Shown in pieces: positions 54,371 through 64,000 of a stretch of 64,000 nucleotides of DNA (position 1 is the first letter of the stretch; every line of letters begins with the position of its first letter). Position numbers and translations under genes: made by a program. This DNA is from Atriophallophorus winterbourni (Eukaryota; Platyhelminthes; Trematoda; Plagiorchiida; Microphallidae): assembly GCA_013407085.1 (NCBI GenBank), contig JACCGJ010023858.1, positions 1 through 64,000 on the forward strand, given 5' to 3'. The notes below the pieces were generated by a model, which had not been told where the DNA came from, ran no database searches, and worked only from the letters and a program-made list of their open reading frames with translations.

Positions 54371-54858
54371 TATGAGATTAAGTTGTGTTGCAAGTCTAGA
54401 TCGTATTCTGCTTGAACTGAGCTTTGGATTAACAATTGGGATTCACTTTAAACATGGCAGTATCTTTGATACTTCATTAATGCTTTTTATACGAATCAAA
54501 TGTCGATAATTTTCTGATTTTTTTCCATTGAAGCTTTTAGGTGTTCCTGGGTGACTCGAACTTCAATACTTCGCTTGAAACAATACGTTTTATCTCGTGG
54601 ATCTTTAAAATACCTAAGCCAAGTTTGTGTGATGGATGTAAATATAGCATACATAGCTCCGATAAAATTCACTAGGTTCATTCACCGATCTTTCTAAACT
54701 GCAATGGCTTTGATCGGTATTTTCACTTTTATCGACACAAATTGGATGCTATTCACATATATCAAATGATTTATCCGCGTTGTTCCAATATTTTTTTTAA
54801 TATTCATCTATGCTACTACATTGTTTTCCCGATTAAACCGTATTGCTATCGATCTTAC

Positions 54859-55108
54859 CATAGAACTGTTTAATGTAAGATTTTCCATCCGGGATTGGCC
54901 AAGCTTTCGTATCTCTCGTTCGCCGATCTGACATGGTAAACCACAATTCCTCACCCTTCGCTTGCTCGAGCTCTGCAACTGCTTGTTCGTCAAAGAATAA
55001 GTAGAAGTAGGCGAAATCTCCCACCCAAGCGTCGTCAGTGAAATTTATGAATTGTATATCTGGTAACAGTTTGCCAGGAAACAAGTTTGATAACCAGTAG
55101 TTTTGAAG
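54859..55108 (-). CDS. Exon of multi-exon gene (250 bp)
   Basis: Acceptor TTTTTATAG and donor CTATG|GTAAGA. It encodes LQNYWLSNLFPGKLLPDIQF, INFTDDAWVGDFAYFYLFFD, EQAVAELEQAKGEELWFTMS and RTRDTKAWPIPDGKSYIKQF. It enters in phase 0 and leaves in phase 1. No known domain was recognised, but the composition and exact borders look like a real gene. Confidence 0.75.
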
Positions 55109-57063
55109 CTATAAAAACAGAATTATAATAATATCAATTTTTAATATAAGTTTTTAAAACCAGATTCGTTTTATAACAATGGAATGGTAAACCGATCTAC
55201 GTATAAATATTGGATCGCAACGGTCTGTATGTCGAAAGCGTGTGCCTATCCAACCTAGTTTCGCGGTATCCAGCTAGCCGTTGTGTGTTTTAGAACAAAT
55301 ATGCTTAGCACTAATTTCTTGCCATACAGACGAGTGTCCGAAAAATTATTGAGACAGACTATCACCGTGTGACTTGGGGGATAAATCTGTCTCACGGCTT
55401 ATTCCTAATAAAGAAGGAAAGCCATATGGGATTTGTTTATCAGGAACAGCATTCCACAGGTAGTAAGCGCGTATATCTTAACTGTCATATAACCATTACC
55501 AAAAAATCCAAAATCGTCAAGGAATTTTGTACTTAGGTAAATAAGGAATCTACCAAAAAGTAATCGTAAACGTACTATGAACAGTTGCGTAAATCTCGAA
55601 TCAAACATGAATTAAAGCAAGAGTTGTGAATGAGTATAATGAATCCGTACGAGGGATCCTTTGGGCTTCTACTGTCATGTAGTAATAATAAGTTTCATCT
55701 AATTGATAGCATAAAAAATAATCAATCACTACAGGAAGTTACCTAAAACAAGATCAGCTAACGCTGAGTCTTAGATTAGAGACTGGTAAGCCGTCTCACT
55801 TTGTGGGCGCTGAAAATACCGAAATATCCTTATAGGTATTGCTGGACACGTTTGCTCTGCCGTGGGGTGAATCTCAAGGCACCGTGGAGTCACCCGAGCC
55901 TATTGCGAACGCATAAGAACCACTAAGAAGGTCGCAACGCATGCGTGACCCTGTGCAAAATCTGTGTTAACTGTCTACGGAAAATTGAGGTGCAGCGAAC
56001 GTGCGTCGCATCACGTATGACGAATCGATCATCAATCACGCATCGATTATTCCTCAATCAATATTAATTGCTCACTCATAATGTGATTATTGTTTGGTCT
56101 ATAGCCATTGTGATATTCATTCGTTCATTCTCCCAGTACACGAGATTAAGCACGGCTGGGACAGCAACACACAAACATAACAATGAGCAAGTTTCATTTC
56201 TAGCTCGTCGCTACACTAGTGCTCAATTTTGTTGAAGATGGTCGACGCTAGAATCTTGAACGAGCAGTCAATATGGGTGAATTATAAGAAAGGTAAAATA
56301 CTTCGCTCGGCATCATGACTATACCTTGGCAATACACATTCAAGTAAGTGGTAAATTTAAATACCTACCCGATCCTAGACAAACTTGAATCTGATCAATT
56401 GAAAGCCTGTTTCAAAAGGTAAACACTGACTGCTGATGTAGTGAATCGAGCTTGAATATCGTCTGTAATATTTAGTAATCTTCAACTTGGAATGAGTCTG
56501 TATAACTCGATGATAATTTCAGCTGAATCTTAAGTCTTGGCGACTGGAAGATATTTCGTTAAAGAAGCCGCGTTCAATAAATTGAGTATCGAATAATTCG
56601 ATTAAAATATTACACCACCCGAACCAACATGCCTTAATGATCTACAAGGCGTTCTTGCGGCAGACCTTTTCAGGTTTGATTTCTTCTCAAATTGATTTGT
56701 AAGTATTTCGATGCATGTCTTACAGGTGACCGCTCTGATTTCGAATGCACAAACTAACCTAAATTCCCAAAACTTGTTGGGTATGTGATGGAAATGCATG
56801 TAAATGAGTATTTTTGGCAGAAACATGAGTTTAAACCCTATCTACATGTGTACGGACACGTGATTGAGCAGGTTGCTCGTACAAACCATATCTAACAATG
56901 TCATACAAGTGCAACTTGTTTTGTTGAATATACATTTAACAGCAATATCATTCAATTAAACGACCTAACCACAAATTATTAAGCGGGCAATAAATAGCTA
57001 AAAAAATTATTAAAAGTAAATAAATTAACATCAACTTTAAAGCTAAGGCATAGCGTGACTCAC
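55109..57063. other. Intron, nothing firm
   Basis: At 56780-56935 (+) lies a hammerhead-repeat flank without the ribozyme (ATGGAAATGCATGTAAATGA, CACGTGATTGAGCAGG), matching 840-960. Otherwise unassigned. Confidence 0.45.
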
Positions 57064-57152
57064 ATCTTGCCTCAGTTCCAGCTCTATTAGACCGGCGTCG
57101 TTCATGGATGATTCAACCGCAGGGATTTCGATTTGACATTGAAGTTCGTATC
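57064..57152 (-). CDS. Exon of multi-exon gene (89 bp)
   Basis: Acceptor TAATTTCAG and donor AGAT|GTGAGT. It encodes GYELQCQIEIPAVESSMNDA and GLIELELRQD, entering in phase 1 and leaving in phase 0. Confidence 0.72.
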
Positions 57153-57859
57153 CTGAAATTAATCGGTCACGGTGTTCTCTCACTTGATACACTTAGTAGT
57201 AAAGGTGTCATATGCACAATGTTCAACTAGTTTTGTAAGCGTCCCTTATCAATCTATCAACTATATGAACTGGGCTGAACACAATCGGCGTATTGTGAAA
57301 AATTTATCAGCTAAATCAAAAGACAGTTGTTAGTGATTGGAATCGGTTTCTGAGTGCAAACGTTTATAGTGGATTTTGGGTACGCTTCGCTTTTTCTAAA
57401 GAATTATCTAATATTCGTCTTATAACTAATATTTAATTTGATTGCTCAAACACTATTCAACCTTAACTCCATTATCTATGCACTTTTACGCATGTGAGCC
57501 ACAATAACAACCGACCTTGACCGTGCTTACCTGTATTACATTTATATGAACAAATTGACCACTCATCCTGGTCATGCCTACTGGACTGGACGCTCCCAAG
57601 GCTTACTATGGGCCACTTCAAAAATCAACATTCAAGGGGAAAAAAGCAAATAGCTGTGCACAGTACCATATGATATATGTATGAAAGTCAAACAAATCGT
57701 TACTTTAATGTTTGCTTTCATGTGAGTCGAGGGAGGAGGAAAAGTAATTCCGATTGTGGCATGAAGGGAGGAAATCTCGACGGGAAATATATGTTTGGGT
57801 ATATTTGTTTTTCCAAGTGTGTACGTAAGAAGTAATCATTATGGGTTTCAGTAAACTGG

Positions 57860-58180
57860 GGCCTACACAGTATTATTCAACATAAAAGATTGTAACTTTA
57901 GCTCAGCGGGAAGCTTTTCCACAAAAAGCATACACGGACTGCTCAGCTTTCCAGTGTTACGCATTATTTCTAGCAACATTTTGTTCTGGGCGTCAGATGA
58001 GGTGAATGAACAATAGATTACACCGAGGATGCAGTTCTCTCCGCGCAAGCTACACCACATGGTATCCTCCAGCTCAGACCGTATATCATAATCCATGGTG
58101 CAGCGATGATGCTCGTGGTAATACACAGCTACTCCGTCACTCGTAGTGGTAAATGGAATGCTATTAGTTCCCTGTGTCCG
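57860..58180 (-). pseudogene. CR1 endonuclease fragment
   Basis: SDGVAVYYHEHHRCTMDYDI, ELEDTMWCSLRGENCILGVI and YCSFTSSDAQNKMLLEI match the middle of the CR1 endonuclease (GGGVALYY..., QDTLWCSL.., GVIYRSP). Its upstream side is cut at about 58.17 kb by a piece containing AAAACGTTACCCAAGAC, the 3' part of the PLE-type hammerhead repeat. Confidence 0.75.
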
Positions 58181-58399
58181 AAGCAAAACGTTACCCAAGA
58201 CCTGCTATAACCGAAAATTGCTACTATTTCTCACCCAGAATAATGCAAATCGTTAGTCAGAAGAACAGTAGAAACTAGCAAATTATTTGGTCAACAATAG
58301 AGAGGATTTAAATTGAGACTTTACTGCTATTACTCCTATTTGAACTGTACAAAGCGATGGTATTGTGAAGGTTCGAATTGTATTCGCGATGAATGATAC

Positions 58400-58870
58400 G
58401 CAGAACATCATCTTCCAGCATAACACAAGAGCAGGAAACGTCGGAAATACCGACGGCGAAAATTTTGAACTCGTAATAATTCGGGTTTCGGAAGGATAGC
58501 ATAAGAACAGTTCGAGCTAGAACATCTTCGGAAGTATGAGAAGATAGGCAACGTCAGTCGCAATAGAACGATATGCAATCCGTCAATGTCGGTCAAACTA
58601 GTCATGTGTGGTGAGGGCTTGAAGTGTCCCGGCTGCCACGAAATCGGCTGACAAATCAGATCAAAGTGACAACCGGGACAGACGTTTGAGGGTCAGTGTT
58701 GTGGTTGTTTGTTTTGACTATATAAAGTTGGCGTTTCTTATTTGTCTACTGCGTGGTAAACGCGTTTGACCAATCGGCTTCTCTTGTGTTGTGGGACTCA
58801 TGGGTGAACGTATTTAGCGTTGGATAGGCTTATCTCAGGGATGAATCGGGAGTAATGTTCAAATGGGTGT
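58400..58870 (-). repeat. Terminal-type repeat, second copy (minus)
   Basis: Reverse complement of the blocks at 49830-50262, including CCCACAACACAAGAGAAGCC, TATATAGTCAAAACAAACAA and CTATCCTTCCGAAACCCGAA. The two copies are inverted relative to each other and 8 kb apart. Confidence 0.6.
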
Positions 58871-59929
58871 GAAACGCTGAGGAAATGGAAATTATGGGAT
58901 AATTTGCCAGATGTTCGCCAGCTATCGCTTCCGGCCTTTATACCCCACTTGAATGAATGGAAATAATAAATGACAATCAAACGTTGTTTTTCATTTGTTT
59001 GTAAGGCTGGGTTAGATCTCAACGGTATTTTATTTTGTCCGCTGTCTTCGTTAGTGGTTAGCCGGAAACGAAACACACTGTTTTGCAGTATGTGAGTTTA
59101 AACTGTTTTGAGTATCTTGAACGTTTCTAATCTTCCGGCTCACGAAACGTTTCGCTTGCCGGTATCTCAATCTCTGCTTTGAGCAACACAAGTAATTATA
59201 TAATGGTGGAAGATTCTTTTGTAAATGCTATTTAACAGAACTCATGTTTTCATGTTAAATCACTAGTTACCAGTTGTTGTGATCTTGAATATCTCGTTGC
59301 TAATCGTTGTGGTGTGTTCTGGTTTGGGAGATGGGGAAGAGACAGTTGGTTTTCCCGGTATGTCGAACAAAGCAAGGGGTGTTTAATGTGTGAGGTAGCA
59401 CAGAATGCAAGGTGTGCGTGCAGGGGCGGTATTTATTCACATAATGTTCACAATGTTAGATAGACACAGAGATGAGAATAATTGATCGGACAAATGTCTG
59501 ATTTGTGCATTCAGGCCATTAACGACTAGGTTGCTGATTCAGGGGAAATGAAACGTCATCGTTTATGTGGAGGTCAGTTGTTACTGTCATGGGTGGACTT
59601 GCTTCGCCTACAGTATCTTTTTAAATGGAGCCTAGGCATAGTAAAGTTACACGTTAATGATTCTGCAACGATAAATAAACACAGAATCGAAAACCACTGG
59701 AAAGCAACTCTTGGTTAAATACGTGCACACCAAGTATAGTGTTACCATAAAAGCAACTTACTTGCCAATCGTTCGCCGTGTGACGCGACTGAAATGATAG
59801 AAGCAACCGAGAAGCATTACTTGTATTTCAGTTCCCTTTAGCGCGGAAAATCATATTCTAAAAACGGTTATTCTGGCCGGATTTCGTAAAAATTACTATT
59901 GCCTGATTAAATTGTGGAGGAGCTTGAAC
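58871..59929. other. Intron, weak hammerhead-like remnant
   Basis: Near 59135-59165 (-) GCGAAACGTTTCG resembles the GAAACGTT part of the PLE-type motif. Nothing else was recognised. Confidence 0.35.
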
Positions 59930-60780
59930 GATTGGATCCGGTGTTGTATTCGCAGATGTCCATATTCATACATGTTATCTGGACATACTTAAAGCCTTCG
60001 ATATAGTCGAGCATAATGTATTCTTGAACAAGCTAGAGAAACATGGTGTTGTTGAGAAACTGTACGAATGATTACGAAACTACCTCAGCAATCGATAAAC
60101 TAGATTTCTCGTGGATGGTCTATTGTTGAAGTAAATCAATGTCACTATCGGTGTTTAGCAAGGTTCGTTACCTGGATAAATACTGTTTTTGATTTGTGTG
60201 AAAGATTTATCAACACCAAAAGACAGCAAGATTATTCCATTGGCTTATGACATAAAAATGAGGGGAATCAGCAGCATCGATGATGGTTTTCTTCTCCAAA
60301 ACGTGTTTAATGCATTGTACAACTGGTCGTCTGAAATCAAACGGCCGTTTAATCTTCGCAAGTTCATCGAAGAACAGATCGGCCGCGATGACATCTTATC
60401 TTACTCGTACCGGCTCGGATGCCAGAGCCCGGGTTGCGTAATTGAAAAAAGGTCCAAGGTGACTGAATTTGTGGTAGTTTGAAAAATGGTCTACAACACA
60501 CAGATCACGTTGGACAGAAAACGTTAGGCTGGACCGAGTGGGAAATGGATATTAGATTGTGGATATGCGGCAGTCTGAAGAACATTATATGCATTATATG
60601 CATTATATGGTCAATTAAAAGCGTGCTTCCGTGCTTTTGGGTATGCTGCAATGTATGTTCAGAATATTTTCGCGTCAAACTCCTCACAATCATAGAAAAC
60701 TGCATAATTCCAACCATCGCGCATGTATCGCAAACTTGAACTCCCTGACTCAAAAAGTATATACTACTGCTTAATAGAAT
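59930..60780 (+). pseudogene. CR1 RT domain fragment, heavily decayed
   Basis: HTCYLDILKAFDIVEHNVFL (motif A), LRNYLSNR, stop, TRFLVDGLLLK, a diverged motif B, LFLICVKDLSTPKDSKIIPL, AYDIKMRGIS (motif C damaged from FADD), LQNVFNALYNWSSEIKRPFN, then weak C-terminal matches. At least six stops. It lies in the first visible intron of the minus-strand gene. Confidence 0.75.
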
Positions 60781-61441
60781 TTACTATCTTGTAACACCAT
60801 GTCTCTAAAATGATATTTGATTTCTGCACCGCTTATCATCGAACGTCTAAGTTTGTCTACGGTTTTCAAAATATGGTATACTTTGAGCCCCCGGACGACT
60901 GTGCCTTAGGACTCTTTTACAAAGTATAATGCGAGGCGATCTTATCCTTGTATATAAAGACTTCACTATTGTTTCACACCCTTTTGACAACTTATTCTAA
61001 CTTCGAACAGCGTGAAACATCGTAGGTCATGGCTGTGTTTGGGAAATACCCCACTCCAAAGGTTTTTTTAATTCGGCGACTATGTTTTGATTGGAATTCA
61101 CTACATGTCCATGTGTTTCAGCTTTAATCAAATCGGAACTTAGCGAGAATGTACGAACTGACCTCGATCTTGTCTCTACCTTTTGACAAATCATTTCTCT
61201 GCTTTTCTGTAGTTATGTGGGCAAATTGCTATTACTAAATGGCGTATATTTTGTATCTAGTTTTCGACTCTTTGGCTATTGTAAAGGCAAATTCTTTTTC
61301 CTCCATCATAAATTTTAAATCTAGCGTTAATACAATGCATAGCTATAATTTCATACCAATGTAGCTCAGAATAGTGAGTATATTCTCAATGGTTGCCTTC
61401 AATAACATCCACAAGAAAAACAAATAATACAGCTCACTCAC

Positions 61442-61676
61442 CTTTCACTTGAAGCAAATCTCTTTGTTCGTCTTTGTATCCTAATAAATTCAGGATTTCA
61501 GCCGCAATGTTTTCAAAACACGCTTTTTTCTTTGTCTCGTCCAACGTGAAGCGTGCTATGTCAAACAGCAGAATTATTTCTGTGTTGGCGCTCACAGCTT
61601 GACCGTAAGGTTCTTGCATGCATCCGGTGTTTGCTTCTCCATATAGCGGATCACTATGGGTGATGGTGTATACGAT
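61442..61676 (-). CDS. Exon of multi-exon gene (235 bp, most upstream seen)
   Basis: Acceptor CTACCTTCAG and donor GAAAG|GTGAGT. It encodes IVYTITHSDPLYGEANTGCM, QEPYGQAVSANTEIILLFDI, ARFTLDETKKKACFENIAAE and ILNLLGYKDEQRDLLQVK, entering in phase 0 and leaving in phase 1. Seven exons down to 49236 join cleanly (about 327 residues). I recognise no domain. A loose resemblance of some parts to ligand-binding receptor ectodomains is not enough to name it. Upstream exons should lie beyond 61.7 kb. Confidence 0.75.
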
Positions 61677-62809
61677 CTGAAGGTAGGACAAAAAGCTAAT
61701 TGAGATTGGCGAGCTCTTTGTTGTGATTGTGCCAAGTTCATCCCAAAATGCATTCATTTACTTCTTTGACTATCAAAGTATAAGACCAAAAACCTTAATG
61801 ATGTTCTCTTTCGGAGGATCGGGTGTCTCTTTATTATATCACAGAGGGAAACAGAATATTATTCAGAAATGTTTTTGAAGATTAGTCATGTTGCACCTCC
61901 CAATGATAGTTTTAGTAAAAGGCGAACGATTTACGCACAAACGAGGAGACATCACGACACAAAGAATGTTAACGCTACTCCGAAGGCATCACCTACGCCC
62001 TGTCATATGTTCATAAATTGGAAAACGATCATATTATGAAAGATTCGTTTTGTGACGTGTTTGATCCAGGAATTTTGCTTCCACTTATGCTGCATCCGAG
62101 GTACAATAATCTCTGTAAAACAACCATCAAATTTCACTTTGTTGACCTCACTCTTTTTTTGAGACAGTGTCAAGATTCAGCGTCCAGCTAGGGAATACAG
62201 GGTGTAGCTTGAGCAAGGGTATCACGTTGACAACAAACCAGTGGTGATTGAGTAGTGATCGTTCGGGATTATTATATCGCTTTGAACGTTGTAAGATGTA
62301 TTGTAACTTCCACATCGCTCGTTTGTGTTTTGTAAAAACCACATGGATTATGGAATCATCGTGTGTTTCAGCTATGAACCAATAACTGAGAAGGCCGAAC
62401 ATGCTCACACAAACGATATGAGCGCATAAGCAATGAATAACTTAATGCTCTTTTTGCGGAGACATATGCTCCATTGTATTGATTTGTATACGATGTACAG
62501 ATTCGTTGTAGAAGTGCTTTGTAGCACTGAGTGATGCGTGATGCTACAACCTTTTTCGAATTCAACTCTTTATTAGATAATGTTGATGTAGCAGATTTCA
62601 ATAAATTTACGCTGGCCAAAGCGAATTCATTTGCAGGGTTTTCAAATTAAGCTTTACACTTTTATTCAAAATGTTTTTATTTTGTTCCAGCTATCGTTTA
62701 TTTACTTCTCTCAACTTGACTTAAATACATTCCAGTTTATATATATCATCAATTGTTTCAATTTCTAAATAAGCTGTTTATACTCTCTTCGCTGGTTTCA
62801 AGGTTGTCA
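61677..62809. other. Unassigned; possible minus-strand coding remnant
   Basis: Two overlapping minus-strand frames at 62148-62619 (ASVNLLKSATSTLSNKELNS, QYNGAYVSAKRALSYSL, then SMFGLLSYWFIAETHDDSII) read as if one coding sequence changed frame near 62.40 kb. I could not link them to a family or to the exon at 61.68 kb. Confidence 0.35.
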
Positions 62810-64000
62810 CGGCCGGAGCGCTTCTTAGGATAAGCTCCCAATTCCAAAATCACTCTAATGGCGCGCGTCTCATATAGCCTCTGACAAACAAGTCCAGCTT
62901 CTGGCTTTCATATGTGGTCCTGTGTGATACGGTCGAATTGCTTCTACTGACAGAAGAAAGGGCGAATGCGGCTAACTGGTGCCTCAAAACCAGCTTGCTT
63001 CGGGCAGGTGGATCTCGTAAGTTCTTGAAGGCGATCCACCTAAAGGAAGGAAAACCCTTACCTTAAACCTCCACTAAAGTGTGGCTACATCCAATCAAGT
63101 ACAAGGATTTAGGCGTCAACCTCGAGGCAACTTCTGGAGCCGGAGTCCCGTTAAGAAATCCGAAGTTGTATTCAACTTCATCCTGAAAACTCCTGTGACG
63201 GCATCGTTGTCCAAACGTATCAGCCTAGGTGTTTTTTGGTTCCAGTAGTGTAGTTTAGAGGAAACACTTGCTGCATGGGCAATAGCTAGTTCTCTGCATT
63301 GTAATGCCCCACCATAACTCTCAAGGCACCAATGGAGTGGACATTTTATTCCGCTTTTATGGCTAATAACACGGGTAGCAACAGATACCGGTTAAAATAT
63401 ATGGCTCTATACTTGCGTAGAACTCAGCGATTGGGGCTGATTCCGATGGTGGGATACATTTTCAAGTCTAATTTGATGGCTACAACCCGTTTCAAGCTGG
63501 GCGGCTCCCAGTCAATGAGCTTCCGTCTCGTCAATGTCTGCTATCCTCATCCGAAGAATGGGGATTAGGAATCAACCTAAAAGCAGACTGTATATTTCCG
63601 CACCAGCGAAACGAATTACTAAACAACAAAAGTCAGCTCTTAAACTGGGAACATGGAACGTTCGGTCCATCCTCACCGAATTTCATAACTACGTCTCAAA
63701 TATGAAGGGTGTAAGAAAATCAGCTTTGATTAACAATGGGCTAAATAGGTTGAAAGTCGTCGTGACTGCCCTGTAAGAGACGCGATGACCATACGCTGAT
63801 ACGCTATCAAAAAATAATTACACAATTTTTGGAACAGAATGGGTTATGATGAGCTTCGGTTGCATGGAGTTGAGTTTGCCGTCCGAAATATCCAAATTAA
63901 TGCAGCATAACCAAGCAGCGGCGGGAGCGAATGGATTTGGACTATAAATCTGAATTGTATTACTGGTAACATTACGTTGGTCAACGTTTCGCTCTCTGCG
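62810..64000 (+). mobile_element. RTE/L1-like LINE 5' end, runs off the window
   Basis: A GC-richer leader (about 62810-63590) leads into an endonuclease start: SALKLGTWNVRSI (usual LGTWNVR box), RKSALINNGLNRLKVVVTAL, a stop, ETR, then YADTLSKNNYTIFGTEW in a diverged frame (usual ALSETR...Y..W). It continues to the window end with stops and shifts. GGTCAACGTTTCGCTCTCTG at 63976-63995 is also like the minus-strand GAAACGTT hammerhead end. Confidence 0.65.

Noticed and set aside
1..64000. CRISPR array, operons or bacterial promoters
   Set aside because: Introns, LINEs, gypsy and PLE elements show eukaryotic DNA; no regularly spaced direct repeats with unique spacers were seen.

Overview
The window looks like a repeat-rich animal genome, most likely a parasitic flatworm (trematode or cestode). 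It has introns with GT..AG borders, a metazoan mitochondrial-carrier exon, and many decayed copies of CR1-type LINEs, an RTE/L1-like LINE, a Ty3/gypsy element, Penelope-like elements (PLEs), a tRNA-like SINE, and hammerhead-ribozyme repeats of the kind known from schistosomes and PLEs. The species assignment is inference. No prokaryotic or organellar features are visible.

Host genes are few. A terminal exon of a 2-oxoglutarate/malate carrier (SLC25A11-like) lies at 2389-2571 (+). An intact 890-codon ORF of unknown function lies at 9452-12124 (-). A multi-exon gene on the minus strand runs from about 61.68 kb down to 45.03 kb. Seven of its exons (61442-61676 to 49236-49440) join with compatible splice phases, and an eighth (45034-45271) probably needs a missing exon before it. 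Its product was not recognised. A degenerate poly(A)-binding-protein pseudogene lies at 39.7-40.2 kb (-).

The rest is mobile DNA. 1-345: LINE reverse-transcriptase (RT) fragment. 2.9-8.3 kb: a roughly 200-bp dispersed repeat, a 15-bp-duplication-flanked insertion carrying a PLE-type hammerhead, and a cluster of decayed hammerhead repeats. 12.9-19.7 kb: three CR1 pieces, including a near full-length minus-strand copy facing a plus-strand ORF1. 19.8-22.6 kb: gypsy gag with its LTR and primer-binding site, then inverted CR1 fragments. 25-28.5 kb: PLE fragment, gypsy LTR, integrase, and an oppositely oriented gypsy RT/RNase H piece. 30.1-37.1 kb: SINE, CR1 fragments, a 5'-truncated CR1 copy and a nearly intact CR1 copy broken by one nonsense codon in ORF2. 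38-40.6 kb: hammerhead repeats, one with a complete minimal ribozyme at 38080-38121 (-). 42-45 kb: inverted SINE pair, two LINE fragments and a 28-bp-arm palindrome. The introns of the 45-62 kb gene hold a PLE, CR1 pieces and other repeats. An RTE/L1-like LINE 5' end starts near 62.8 kb and runs off the window.

The most interesting signal is two separate hammerhead-ribozyme families in one window: a dispersed SINE-like family with GTGC/GCAC stem II, and a PLE-linked family with CTGACGA...GAAACGTT. Each shows a best-preserved copy alongside decayed ones.
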